The translations under genes were made by a program, and so were the position numbers. Of a stretch of 64,000 nt of DNA, positions 1 to 10,600 are shown in pieces (position 1 is the first letter of the stretch; each line of letters begins with the position of its first letter). The stretch comes from PoT sp049331405 (GTDB lineage Bacteria; Planctomycetota; Planctomycetia; Isosphaerales; Isosphaeraceae), in NCBI RefSeq assembly GCF_049331405.1, contig NZ_CP186274.1:7688001-7752000 (forward strand), given 5' to 3'. The notes under the pieces were generated by a model. It was not told the origin of the DNA and ran no database searches. It saw only the letters and a list, made by a program, of their open reading frames with translations.

Positions 1-1
1 G

Positions 2-76
2 ACCGCCGATAACCGGTTCATGGTCGCTTGTGATCGGCCGCTTGAAGCGGCTAAGATCGCGTCGGGCGAATGCTAA
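2..76 (+). CDS. Possible 3' end of an unidentified upstream gene
   Basis: The frame starting at base 2 stays open for 24 codons and ends at TAA (74-76), giving a tail that reads ADNRFMVACDRPLEAAK followed by IASGEC. About two thirds of the codons end in G or C, as in neighbouring genes, which is why I treat it as coding. The fragment is too short to identify. The competing frame 3 ends at 120-122 and looks less protein-like. Confidence 0.3.
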   Translation, partial: TADNRFMVACDRPLEAAKIASGEC

Positions 77-161
77 ACGATCGCCCCGGCCCTCGCGATT
101 TCGTCCCGATCACAGAGCTTGAAACAACGATTCGCCGCGACTACGACGAGTTCGAATTCCA

Positions 162-803
162 ATGACGCAGCAGAGCCTCGCCCTCATCTTCGATTTCGGC
201 AACGTCGTGGCGTACTTCGACTATAAGAAGGCCTGCGAGCAGCTTGGTCGCGAACTCGGTAAGACGGGCGAGGCCTTCCTGGAGGACATCCAGGCGAAGG
301 GCTTCTCGGACCTCGTCAAGCAGTACGAGAGTGGAAAGATCGGGTCGGAGGACTTCTCGCGCGAGACATGTAATCTCGCCGGGCTCGAGGTGGGCCACGA
401 CATCTTCGCCACCGCCTGGGCGGACATCTTCTGGCTCAATGAGTCCGTCGGCCGTCTCATCCCTTATTTGAAGCAGCAGGGCTATCGGCTCGTCCTGGGC
501 TCGAACACCAACGACCTCCACGCATTGCAGTTCCGACGCCAGTTCGCCGAGACACTCTCGTCGTTCGATGCCCTGGTTCTTTCCTATGAGATTGGGCACC
601 TGAAGCCGACCGCAGCCTTCTACGAGGCATGCGTCGCCGCGGCCGGATACCCGAATGAGTCGTGCGTCTTCATCGACGACCTCGAGGAGAATGTCGAAGG
701 GGCCCGCGCCGCGGGGCTCCAAGGGATCGTCTACCGTGACTACCCCGCCCTGGTGGAAGGTCTCCTGTCCCTAGGCGTGTCGATCCCTCCTCAGGCTCAC
801 TGA
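162..803 (+). CDS. HAD-superfamily (subclass IA) hydrolase, probable phosphatase
   Basis: A 213-residue haloacid-dehalogenase-type hydrolase, expected to remove phosphate from a small cytosolic metabolite. All four HAD motifs are visible: motif I FDFGNVV with the nucleophile D11, motif II SNTN at residues 114-117, motif III lysine K148 in GHLKPT, and motif IV DD at 172-173. The second Asp of motif I is replaced by Gly (DFG instead of DxD), as in the YihX branch of sugar-phosphate phosphatases, so a sugar phosphate is the best guess for the substrate. A cap region fills residues 20-100. ATG at 162 is the only reasonable start, because an in-frame stop lies at 120-122; no strong ribosome binding site is seen. 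Substrate is unknown. Confidence 0.85.
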   Translation: MTQQSLALIFDFGNVVAYFDYKKACEQLGRELGKTGEAFLEDIQAKGFSDLVKQYESGKIGSEDFSRETCNLAGLEVGHDIFATAWADIFWLNESVGRLIPYLKQQGYRLVLGSNTNDLHALQFRRQFAETLSSFDALVLSYEIGHLKPTAAFYEACVAAAGYPNESCVFIDDLEENVEGARAAGLQGIVYRDYPALVEGLLSLGVSIPPQAH

Positions 804-1646
804 GGTGATGGGGCGTTCAGGTCCTGCCGACAACGCCTCGAATTCGTCCTCCCGCACGGCTGATCCATGCTGATGGCTGGCTCGTGCGCTTCGATGACCG
901 CCGCGCTCGCAATCCCCTCATCTGCGGTTACATGCCTGCTCACGAGCCGTTCGAGAACGAGCAACTCGTCCATTCCGCACGCCCGCCACTCCAAGCCACT
1001 TCTGTCTGGATATGGACCAAAGCAAACAAAATTTGGGTCCGAAACAAGATAGGCATCGTATTGTTCTGATCAATATCGCCCGAAGTCTGAAATTCCAATT
1101 CTTAAGTTCGGGCTTGTTTGACTTTGTTGTTCTTGGGGGAAACACTCCAACTAAGCCGCGATCCGCGTATCGCGGGCATCGAGGATTCACCTGCTCGACC
1201 CCATCCGACCTGACACCCCGCTGAATTCTTGAAAAACGGACTTGACGAGACGATTTTCGGCAAGGATGATTGACTGCGTGCATGTAGCCATTCACGCAAT
1301 TTGTCGATCTCCGCATGGCCACGAGCCTCGCACTTTCGGTGCGAGGGCGTTCGAGCTGACGGTTATCGAAATCTGCATTCGCTGAGTTGAATCACGGGGC
1401 AAGGTACTGCCCATCGTCCGGCGCGAGGCGGGCGGACGAGGATCCGGCTCTTGGGGCTGCCCAAGCAGCCAAGTTGTGCGTTAGCCGCGGCGCTAACTTT
1501 GGTGCCTCTGAGAGTCGGGATTCAACAACAAGACACAGGTTGGATCACCTTGATCATCTGGAGCTTGCTGGCGGAGCTGATGCCCTCAATTGACAGGGTC
1601 TTCGGCCCCAGGCTGTCTGCTCCAAAGCTTACCAGGGAGTCAGTCG
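804..1646 (+). other. Long non-coding leader upstream of the giant surface protein
   Basis: About 840 bases without a convincing gene; the short open frames here overlap each other and lack family motifs. The stretch 1010-1150 is clearly more AT-rich than its surroundings. A weak sigma70-like pair lies at 1242-1270 (TTGACG, 17 bases, GATGAT). A perfect hairpin follows at 1326-1346, and a second weak inverted repeat (GTTAGC..GCTAAC) lies near 1480. Together these look like a promoter plus a structured 5' leader for the gene starting at 1647, but none of this is firm. Confidence 0.4.
1326..1346 (+). other. Perfect 8-bp hairpin in the leader of the giant gene
   Basis: CCTCGCAC and GTGCGAGG are exact reverse complements around the loop TTTCG. 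No T tract follows, so it is not a classical terminator. It lies about 300 bases before the start codon of the giant protein and could be a leader element or a terminator of an upstream transcript. Confidence 0.4.
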
Positions 1647-4600
1647 ATGGGGAGCATCAAGGGAAATAATCGCAATCAAGGGCCCAATCGGCGTCGCGGC
1701 AAGGACCTGCGCCGAGGGAGCGATTTCCTGCATTTGGAGGCCCTGGAGCAACGCACCTTGCTCGACGCGGCGGCATCGTCGACGCCTCCCCAGTGGAAGC
1801 CGACGACGTCGAACGTCTCCGATATCCAGAATGGCCCCCTGGCGAACGCGGGTCAGGAGCTCATCGGGGTCTACACGACATTCCAGGCGAATCACGGCAG
1901 CGGTGCTGCGGTCGCCGCCAAGTATCCGGACCTCCAGATTCAAGGGAATTCGGTAGGGATCTCCGTCAAGGGCTACGGCGACTTTAATTCCTTCGTCAGT
2001 ACCCTGAAAACGGCCGGGATGACGGTGGTCAGCACCGCGCCTGCCCAGCAGGTCGTTTATGGCAACGTCCCGATCAATAACCTCCTGAGCATCGCACAAT
2101 CGCCCCAGACCGTGGGCCTGATGGCGACTCACAAGCCCCAGGTCTATTATCAGGGCTCGGCCAATAACGAAGCCGATGCCACGATGAACGGGCCGACCGG
2201 CCGGACAACCTACTCCGTGAACGGCAGCGGGGTCACGGTCGGGGTGCTCTCGGACAGCGTCAACCAGTACAACGGCGGGCTTTCCGAATCCGTCAGCACC
2301 GGCAACCTGCCTTCAAACGTCAACGTCGTCGACGACTTCGACCCGACCGACCCGGGTTACAACAACCCGACCGACGAAGGCCGGGCGATGCTCGAGAACA
2401 TCTACGACATCGCTCCGGGGGCGAACCTCGCATTCGCGACGGCTTCCGTCGGCGGTGATGCTGGCTTCGCGGCGAACATCGTCAAGCTGGCGACGACCGC
2501 CGGCGCCAAGGTCATCACCGACGACATCGGTTACTCAGACGAGCCGTTCTTCCAGGACGGCATCATCAGCCAGGCGATCCAGCAGGTCGTCAACCAGAAC
2601 GGCGTGACTTACTTCAGCGCCGCCGGCAACAGCTCGAATCTGGGCTATCTGTCGCAGTTCCGCGGGGTGAACACCACCGTCGGATCGATCGGCTCCGGCC
2701 GCTTCATGGACTTCGACCCCAGCTCCGGTGTCAACACGCAGTTGTCGATCACGACCGGTCCGGACACCACGGGCGGCGGGATCATCATGCAGTTCGACCA
2801 ACCCTGGTACACCACGAACGGTGTCACCTCGCAGGTCAATATTTATCTGCTCGACTCGACCGGTGCCGTCGTCTCTTCCGCGACCACGAACAACATCGCA
2901 TCGCAGACGCCTTACCAATTCCTCGACATGTCGGCGGCCAAGCCGAACACGACCTACACCATCGCGATTCAGGTTGCGAGCGGTGCGGATCCTGGGCACG
3001 TCCAGTTCATTCAGTGGGGTGATTCCACCCTGAGCGCCGTCTCCCAGCAGTACGGCAGTGCGGGTGGCACGTACTACCCGACCACCTATGGGCACTCGGC
3101 GACCTCCGGCACGATCGGCGTCGGTGCCGTTCCCTGGTGGGGCAATCAGTCCAATCTGAGCCCTTCCGCCCCGCCCGTCCTCTCGGAGCCGTTCTCGTCG
3201 CAAGGACCCGCGCTGATCGAGTACGACTCGCTCGGCAACTTGCTCTCGTCGCCGCAGCTCCGACAGGCCCCGCTGATCTCCGCCCCCGATGGTGGGAACA
3301 CTTCGTTCTTCTCGCCCGGCTCGATCATCGACACCAGCAACCCTCCGTTCCCGGGACAGCCCGCGACGACGACGAACCTGTCGCAGGCCCTGCCGAGCTT
3401 CTTCGGCACCTCCTCGGCCGCCCCGAACGCGGCTGCGGTCGCGGCCTTGCTCCTCTCCAAGCGGCCCACGCTGACGACGGCCGACATCACGAGCGCGTTG
3501 ATCGCCTCGGCCTCGCCGGTGAACGGTGCAACCGCCGGCACCTGGTCCGCCAACGGGGGCTACGGCCTGATCGACGCCAACAAGGCGCTCGCCGCGATCG
3601 ACACGCTGAACGTCGTGTCGACGACCCCTGCCAATGGCGCCACGGTGGCCACGCCGCCGAACACGATCGTGGTGACCTTCAGCAAGCCGGTGAACTTCTC
3701 CACGATCAGCGCGGCCGACCTCGTCTTCACCAATATGCCGGCCGGCGTGACGGCGAAGGCCCTCGGGGCCCCGATCGCCCTCGACAACCCGAACTTCCCC
3801 ACGCAGGTCGCTTTCCCCTACACGATCGACGCCGGCCAGTCCACCTCGGGGAACGGCTCCTACTCGTTCCGGATCCAGGGTGCGATCGTCTCCCAGGACG
3901 GCAAGTCGCTCGAGTCGCCTTATACGACGACCTTCAACCTGCAGGACACCACTGCACCCAAGATCATCGACACGACGATCAACGGCCGGGTCATCACGGT
4001 CCAGTTCAGCGAGCCGGTTCGCGAGTCGGAGATCAACGGGATCAACCTCGTCCTCTTCCGGGCGGGCGGCGTCAACAACAACTTCGGGCAGCCCGAGAAC
4101 GTGAACCTGGCCAACCAGCCCGGCTTCAAGATCTCGTACAACGCGGCGACCAACACGGCGACCCTCGACTTCAGCCAGGTCAGCCAGGCCCAGTTCCCGA
4201 CCGACAAGTACATCATCAACGTCCTGTCCGCGAACAACGGCGGCCCCGGGACCGGCCCGGGCGTTCAGGACCTCGCCGGCAACTGGCTCGACGGTAGCTA
4301 TACCGGAACCTTCCCCACGGGCAACGGCGGCGAAGACCGATTCGTCCAGTACCTCGGGGTACAGACCCTCAAGGCTCCGACGGTCTCCTCCGTCCAGTTC
4401 CAGCCCTCATCCGACACGGGCATCACGGGTGACGACAACACCAAGACCTCGAATCCTGTCTTCGTCGGGCAGGTCTCGGCCAGCTTCCCGGGTACGCTCA
4501 GCGGCCTGACGGTCCTTGCCGAATTCAGCGGCTTGCACGGCGGCAACTTCGACCTGGCGCCCGGCAGCGGCGGCCGAGGTTTCACCGGTAGCTACGATGC

Positions 4601-7600
4601 CATCGCCACCACCGATGCGAATGGCACGTTCATCATCAATGCTCCGGCCCTTCCCGAAGGCTATCAGAGCGTCCGGATCGTCGTGATCGGCCAGGCTGAT
4701 TCGCCGCCGTTGCCTGGCCTCTCGAGCTCCTACGAGCACGCCTTCCGCGTCGACAACACCGCCCCTCAGATCATCGCGGCGACCCTCGCGCCGGGCGGCT
4801 CCGCCTTGCACCCGACCGCGACTAACCTCTCGAGCCTGACCAACCTCTCGCTCGACGTGGTGGATCGCAGCGTGCCGACCACCGGTGCACTGTCGACGCC
4901 GTCGCAGGTCCTCTTCCCGGCCCTGATCAACTCGACCGCGATCAACCTCAGCAACTACTCGCTCGTCAACGTGTCGACCGGGGTCGACTACAGCCAGTAC
5001 ATCACCGGGGCGACCTACACCCCGACCGCTGCCGACTTCGTCTCGAACCCGAACCGGACTAGCAACGCGGACCCGTATTACGGCCGCATCGACCTGACTT
5101 TCGCCGCCGGGCTGCCGGCGGGCACGTACACTTTAGTGGCCAAAGGTGCGACCGGGTCGTCGGCCGGGCTCACGGACGCGGCCGGCAACTCGCTGGATAA
5201 CACCTCCGCGTCGGGCAACAAGAATTTCCAGATCAGCTTCAACTACCAGCCGGGTGCGGTCTACATCACCTCGATGCAGGCCCTCTCGAGCTACAACGGC
5301 AACAGCTCGGCGGTCGTCGGCGGGCCTCGTTCGTACTACGAGCTCCCGGCGATCGGCTCGACCGCTCGCGCCAATGCCCCGCCGACGGCCTTCGCCATCG
5401 ACTTCTCCACACCGCTCGACCCGAACGCCAACTACAGCGGGGCGGTCCTCCTGATCGGCTCGGCCAATTCGGCCGGCGGCACGCCCGATGGCGACTTCGG
5501 CACGCTCGGCCAGGGCGGCCTCGGGGCGACCGGCTCGGGCTTCTCGATCGTGGCCGGCACGACGGTCACCCTCGCCGACTCTTCGAACGGTGCGTTGCTC
5601 GGCCAGTCGGGCTTCAAGCAGGGGACGAGGCTCGTCCTTCAGCTTCCAGCCGGCACGACGCTCCCGGCCGACAACTATCGCATTTACATGCCGAACTCCG
5701 GCTCGACGGCGATCCACGACATCTACGGCAATCAGCTCGACGGCGAGTTCCTCGGGAATCTCACCTCGGCCGGTTCGACGTCGATCGGCAATTCGATCGT
5801 CAACCTCGGCACCCAGTCGCTGAGCTCGGCGAAGTCGATCGACGCCTACGAGTCGCTGATGCCGGACGGCTCGTACCGTCAGAACGACCTCTCCGGCGAC
5901 GGCACCGCCGGAGGCGCGTTCATGACGGCATTCAATGTCGTTCCGAACGGTAACGTCGTCTACGTCAACCCGTCATACGTCGAGAATCCGCTCGAAGCGA
6001 GCACGACGCCGGATGGCAGCATCCAGCGTCCTTACAACTCGCTCGCTCCGGAGGCGAACGCTGCCACCGCCCCGGCCAACCCGACGCACGACCCCAACGG
6101 CGGCCTCAACGCGACCTCGAACTTCTTCAACTTCAACTCGAACTACGACCGCAACGGCAACGGCCAGTTCAACCGTTCGGCCCTCTACGCCGCCGAGCAG
6201 TTGTCTTACCGAGGGCCCGTCGTCGTCGTGGCGCTCCCGGGTATCCCGCAACGCGATCCCATCACCGGGATCACCACCCAGCAGACGTTCGTCCTGCAGG
6301 CACCGAGCGGACCTAACAGCTACAACGACGGTAGCGCCTCGGTTCCCTTCGACACGTCGCTGGTCATGGCTCCGGGTTCGAGCATCAAGTTCTCGAACGC
6401 CTCGCTGTTCGTCCAGAACCAGGGGAGCTCGCTCGAAGTCCTCGGCGGCAACTCGGCCTCGACGGCGGTCAACTTCACCTCGTACTTCGACGACTCGGTC
6501 GGCGGAGATACGAACAAGGACGGCTCCAACACGTCGCCGAATCCGGGTGATTGGGGTGGCATCGTCCTCCGCAATTTCAACCAGGCTGGTGACGCGACGC
6601 ACGTCCGCAACCAGACGTTCCCGGTCGACGGAACGCTCAAGGGCCTCAACGGTGGCGCGGCGATCTCGGGGGCCGATGACGCCCTGTCGATGATCAACTA
6701 CGCGAATATCCGCTATGCCGGCGGTGCCCTCGCCCCGAGTGCCAACGTCCACTACGACGCGGTTACGCTGAACAACAGCCGACCGACGATCTCCAACACG
6801 ACCATCACCAGGACCGGCCCGGGTGCCGGCAGCAACAACTCCTCGGGAGCCGCGATCTCGGGCGACCTCGACTCGTTCCGCGAGGACGACACGGCCCGTG
6901 GCCCGCTGATCCGCAAGGTGACGATCAGCCAGAACGGTTTGAACGGCGTCTGGGTCCGCCCCGACTCCTCGGGCGTCGCCCAGGCGTCGGATGCGATGAT
7001 CTACCCGGACAATCCGATGAGCCTCGGCGGGAGCCAGAACTACGCGTTCACGGCCACCTTGCCCTATGTCCTCACGTCGCAGCTCGACATCGGCACGATG
7101 TTGCTGGTCGACTCGCAGGCCAAGCAGCCGACGTCGACGGTCAACACCAACGGGTCGATCAATAACGGCGTGACCCCGTTCGGCAAGCCGACGGTGAATC
7201 CCAACGCCCCGGTCGTCTCGATCCCCGCCGGGACCCGCGTGCCCGTCACCACCCGGCTCTACATCGCACCGGGCATGATCATCAAGGCCCAGCGCGGCTC
7301 GGGCATCGAGGTGATCAATCCGGGTTCGAGCCTCGTGGTCGGCTCCCGGTCGTACATCAAGGGCTTCGACTCGCTTGCGACCGCCGACCCGCTCACGGGC
7401 CTGCCGGTCTCGACGTATGGACCGTCGACCCCCGGCTTCACCGCCGAGACGACGGCCGACGCCCCGGTGATCTTCACCTCGATTTACGACAATGCGGCGA
7501 CAACGGCGTACTTCAACCCGACGAGCCAGACCTCGACAACCATCGTCGCGGCCAACAACGTCACCAACAACACGAATCCGGCCAACGTTCCCGCGGTCGG

Positions 7601-10600
7601 GAGCTGGGGAAGCATCACTTACTTCTCCGGTGCCTACGGCGTGATGAACAACGCCACGATCCAGTACGGCGGCGGCAACCTGAATATCCAGGGCGGCACC
7701 GTCGTCAGGAATGCCCTGTCGTTCCTCGGGGCGACGGGCGGTGGCACCGGCATCGTCGACAATGCGACGGGCAACATCATCAGCAGGAACACCGGCGCCT
7801 CACTCCAGGCCGGCCAGTCGTTCGTCGCCCTGCCCGGTTTCGGCACCCGGGTCATGGTCACGAATAACACGTTCCAGTTCAACGGTCAGGCCCCGGGCTC
7901 CAGCCTCACCGACTACTCGGCTCCGATCGGCGTCACGCCGAACGGTCTGCTGGCGACCGACGCACTGCATCCGTTGACCTCCGGCAATCCGTTCTTCAGG
8001 AATAACATCCTGCAGAACAACAATGCCAACGGGTTGATGGTTCTCACATCGTCGCTGGATCAGGAGGACGAGCACAACCTCGACGTTAGCTCCGTGTGGT
8101 CTGCGACCGACATCCCGTATTTGTTGCTAAACACGATCGTCCCTGCCAACGCTCCGCTCGTGGGTAACTTCCCCACGACGGGCGGCACGACTTCGGCCCA
8201 GCCTAGGCCGTACATCGTCCAGACGATTCAGAGTGCCCTACCGGGCACGGTACTGGCCGACGGTTCGGTCATCCCGAATCCTGGTCAGTCGGTCGTCGTG
8301 AAGCTCAAGAGCTCCTATGCGGCCCCCGCCGGCAATGGCCTGAGTGCCGGGACCGGGAACGTCAGCGACTACCTCGGTGGGGCCGGCTTCCTCTTCGGCG
8401 TGGACAATGGCGTCGATCCGACGGCCTCAAGCTTCGTCGACCCTGGCTACAACAGCCAGTTGCGGATTTTGGGTATCGGTGGCAACCAGACGAACGGGCA
8501 GCAGCGTGTGCCCGCGATCATGACCTCGATCTACGACAACACCGTGCCGCTCAACGTGCGTGGCGTGGATATGTCGAAGGTGACGTCGAGCACCACGGCG
8601 GCTGCGCCCGGCGACGGTGGCGTGATCTTCTTCGGGTCCAACTCGTTGACGACGTTCAACGCTTTGGACATCCGCGAAGGCAACAAGATCGACAACGCCG
8701 ACATTCGGTACCTCACCCGCATCGAACTCCAGGGTCAGGACATCTACTTCCCGAGTGCGGCCTTCCCCAACTTCCAGTCGGTCAATCAGGAGTTGACGAT
8801 CTCGAACTCGAACCTGGCGAACTTCAGCCAGGTCGGCGTCTTCAGTCACCCGGGCTTCAACATCCTGACCGGGGGAGGCCCTCGAGGACAGACGCTGGGT
8901 GCAGCAGCCTTCCTCTTCATGTACAACAACACGATCTCGAACATGCCCGTCGGCGTTCGCGTGTTGGGCATGACGGGGGATGACTCGGTCTCCCCGACGC
9001 CGATGGAGTTCCTCGGCCTCAACAACACGTTCTACAACAACCCGCTCGGCGTCGACGTCATCGCGGTGACCCCGTCGGCGACGAACTTCCGTTCGCATGT
9101 TCATCTCATCTTGATGAACAACATCTTCACCAAGTTCACGACGGCCATCAACACGACCGGCCGCGTTAACGGGAGCCTCGGGGAGTACAACCTCTTCGAC
9201 ACCGCGACGGGGGCGCTGGTCTCGATTAACAACGACCAGCCGTTCGCCAACTACCAGCCGATCTTCGGAGACCCGCTCTTCGTCGACCCGACTGTCGGCA
9301 ACTTCCAGCTCTCCGCGGGCTCCCCGGCTATCGACGCGGGCCGCAGCGAAATGAGCCTCAACCCGACCTCGGAAGGGGCCACTTCGACCACGCTGGTCTC
9401 GCTCGTCAACCAGGTGCTCAACGCAGGCGGCGGCACGCTCAACGGGAACTCCCGCAACCCGGATGCCGGCAACTTCACCGGCACCGACATCCTCGCCTTG
9501 CCGGGTAACAACCAGCGGGGCTACGTCGACCAGTGGGTCCCGGCCCTCTCGACCTCGAGCGGCTATGTGGGCGGACCCACCTACGGCTCGTCCCTCACGG
9601 CCGGCGTCTGGGGCTACGCCGCGGCACCTCCGGGTGTTCTGGATCAGCTCGGCAGCCTGCGACAGAAGGATCCGAACAGCTCGAACGTCGGGTTCGGTTC
9701 CAACCCGTTCTACGATATCGGTGCCTACGAGTACCGCACTTACAACCCGCCGAAGGTCACCGGCGTCACCGCGACGATCAAGAATTCGAGCGGCGGCACC
9801 ACCTCGACCAACATCTACAAGGTGGGCGGGGTATCGGGTACGAACCAGACTCCGCAGACGATCCAGTTCCAGCTCAACCACAACATCGACCCCAACACGC
9901 TCACCAACAAGACCGTGTTGCTCGAGGCGTCGGGAGGGGACGGGATCTTCGGGAACGGGAACAGCTCCGCCGACAAGTTCATCGATCTGTCCGGCAAGCT
10001 CTCGTTCAACTCGTCGACCAACATCCTCACGGTGAACCTGGGCGCGGCCGGCCTGACGCTGTCGACCGACGAGTACCGGATCATCCTCGAGGGCAGCGGC
10101 TCGGACGTGCTCCGCGACCCGCAAGGGAACGCGTTGGACGGCGAGAACACCGATGGGGGCAATCCGAATAATCCGCAGAAGGCCCTGCCTTCGGGCGACG
10201 GCTACCCCGGCGGCAACTTCTACCTCACCTTCACCATCAACACCAACACGTCGTCGGTCGTGCCCGGTTCGTTGCTCATCACCTCGGGGTCGGACACGAA
10301 TCGTCGGGATTACATCACCTACAACAACCTGCCGAGCTTCAGCGGCCAGATCAGCGTCACGACCCCGGCCATCGACCCGCTCGGCGGCCAGACGGTCCTC
10401 CTGCAGGTGTCCCCGAACGGCGATGGAAACTACTACAACGCCGGCTCGGCCTTCACCAACGCGGACGGGACGTTCACCGTCACAGTCGGTGTCGACGCCG
10501 CCTCGACCGGCTTGATCACCAACACGGGTGCCCTGCCCAACTCGCCCTACAACGTGGGACCTGGCGGCCTGCTCAACTCGCCGGCCAACTCCTCGCTGGC

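Noticed and set aside
1590..1646. Longer start for the giant protein
   Set aside because: The extra 19 residues include the only cysteine, have no ribosome site and do not resemble the LEPR-XLL type N-terminus.
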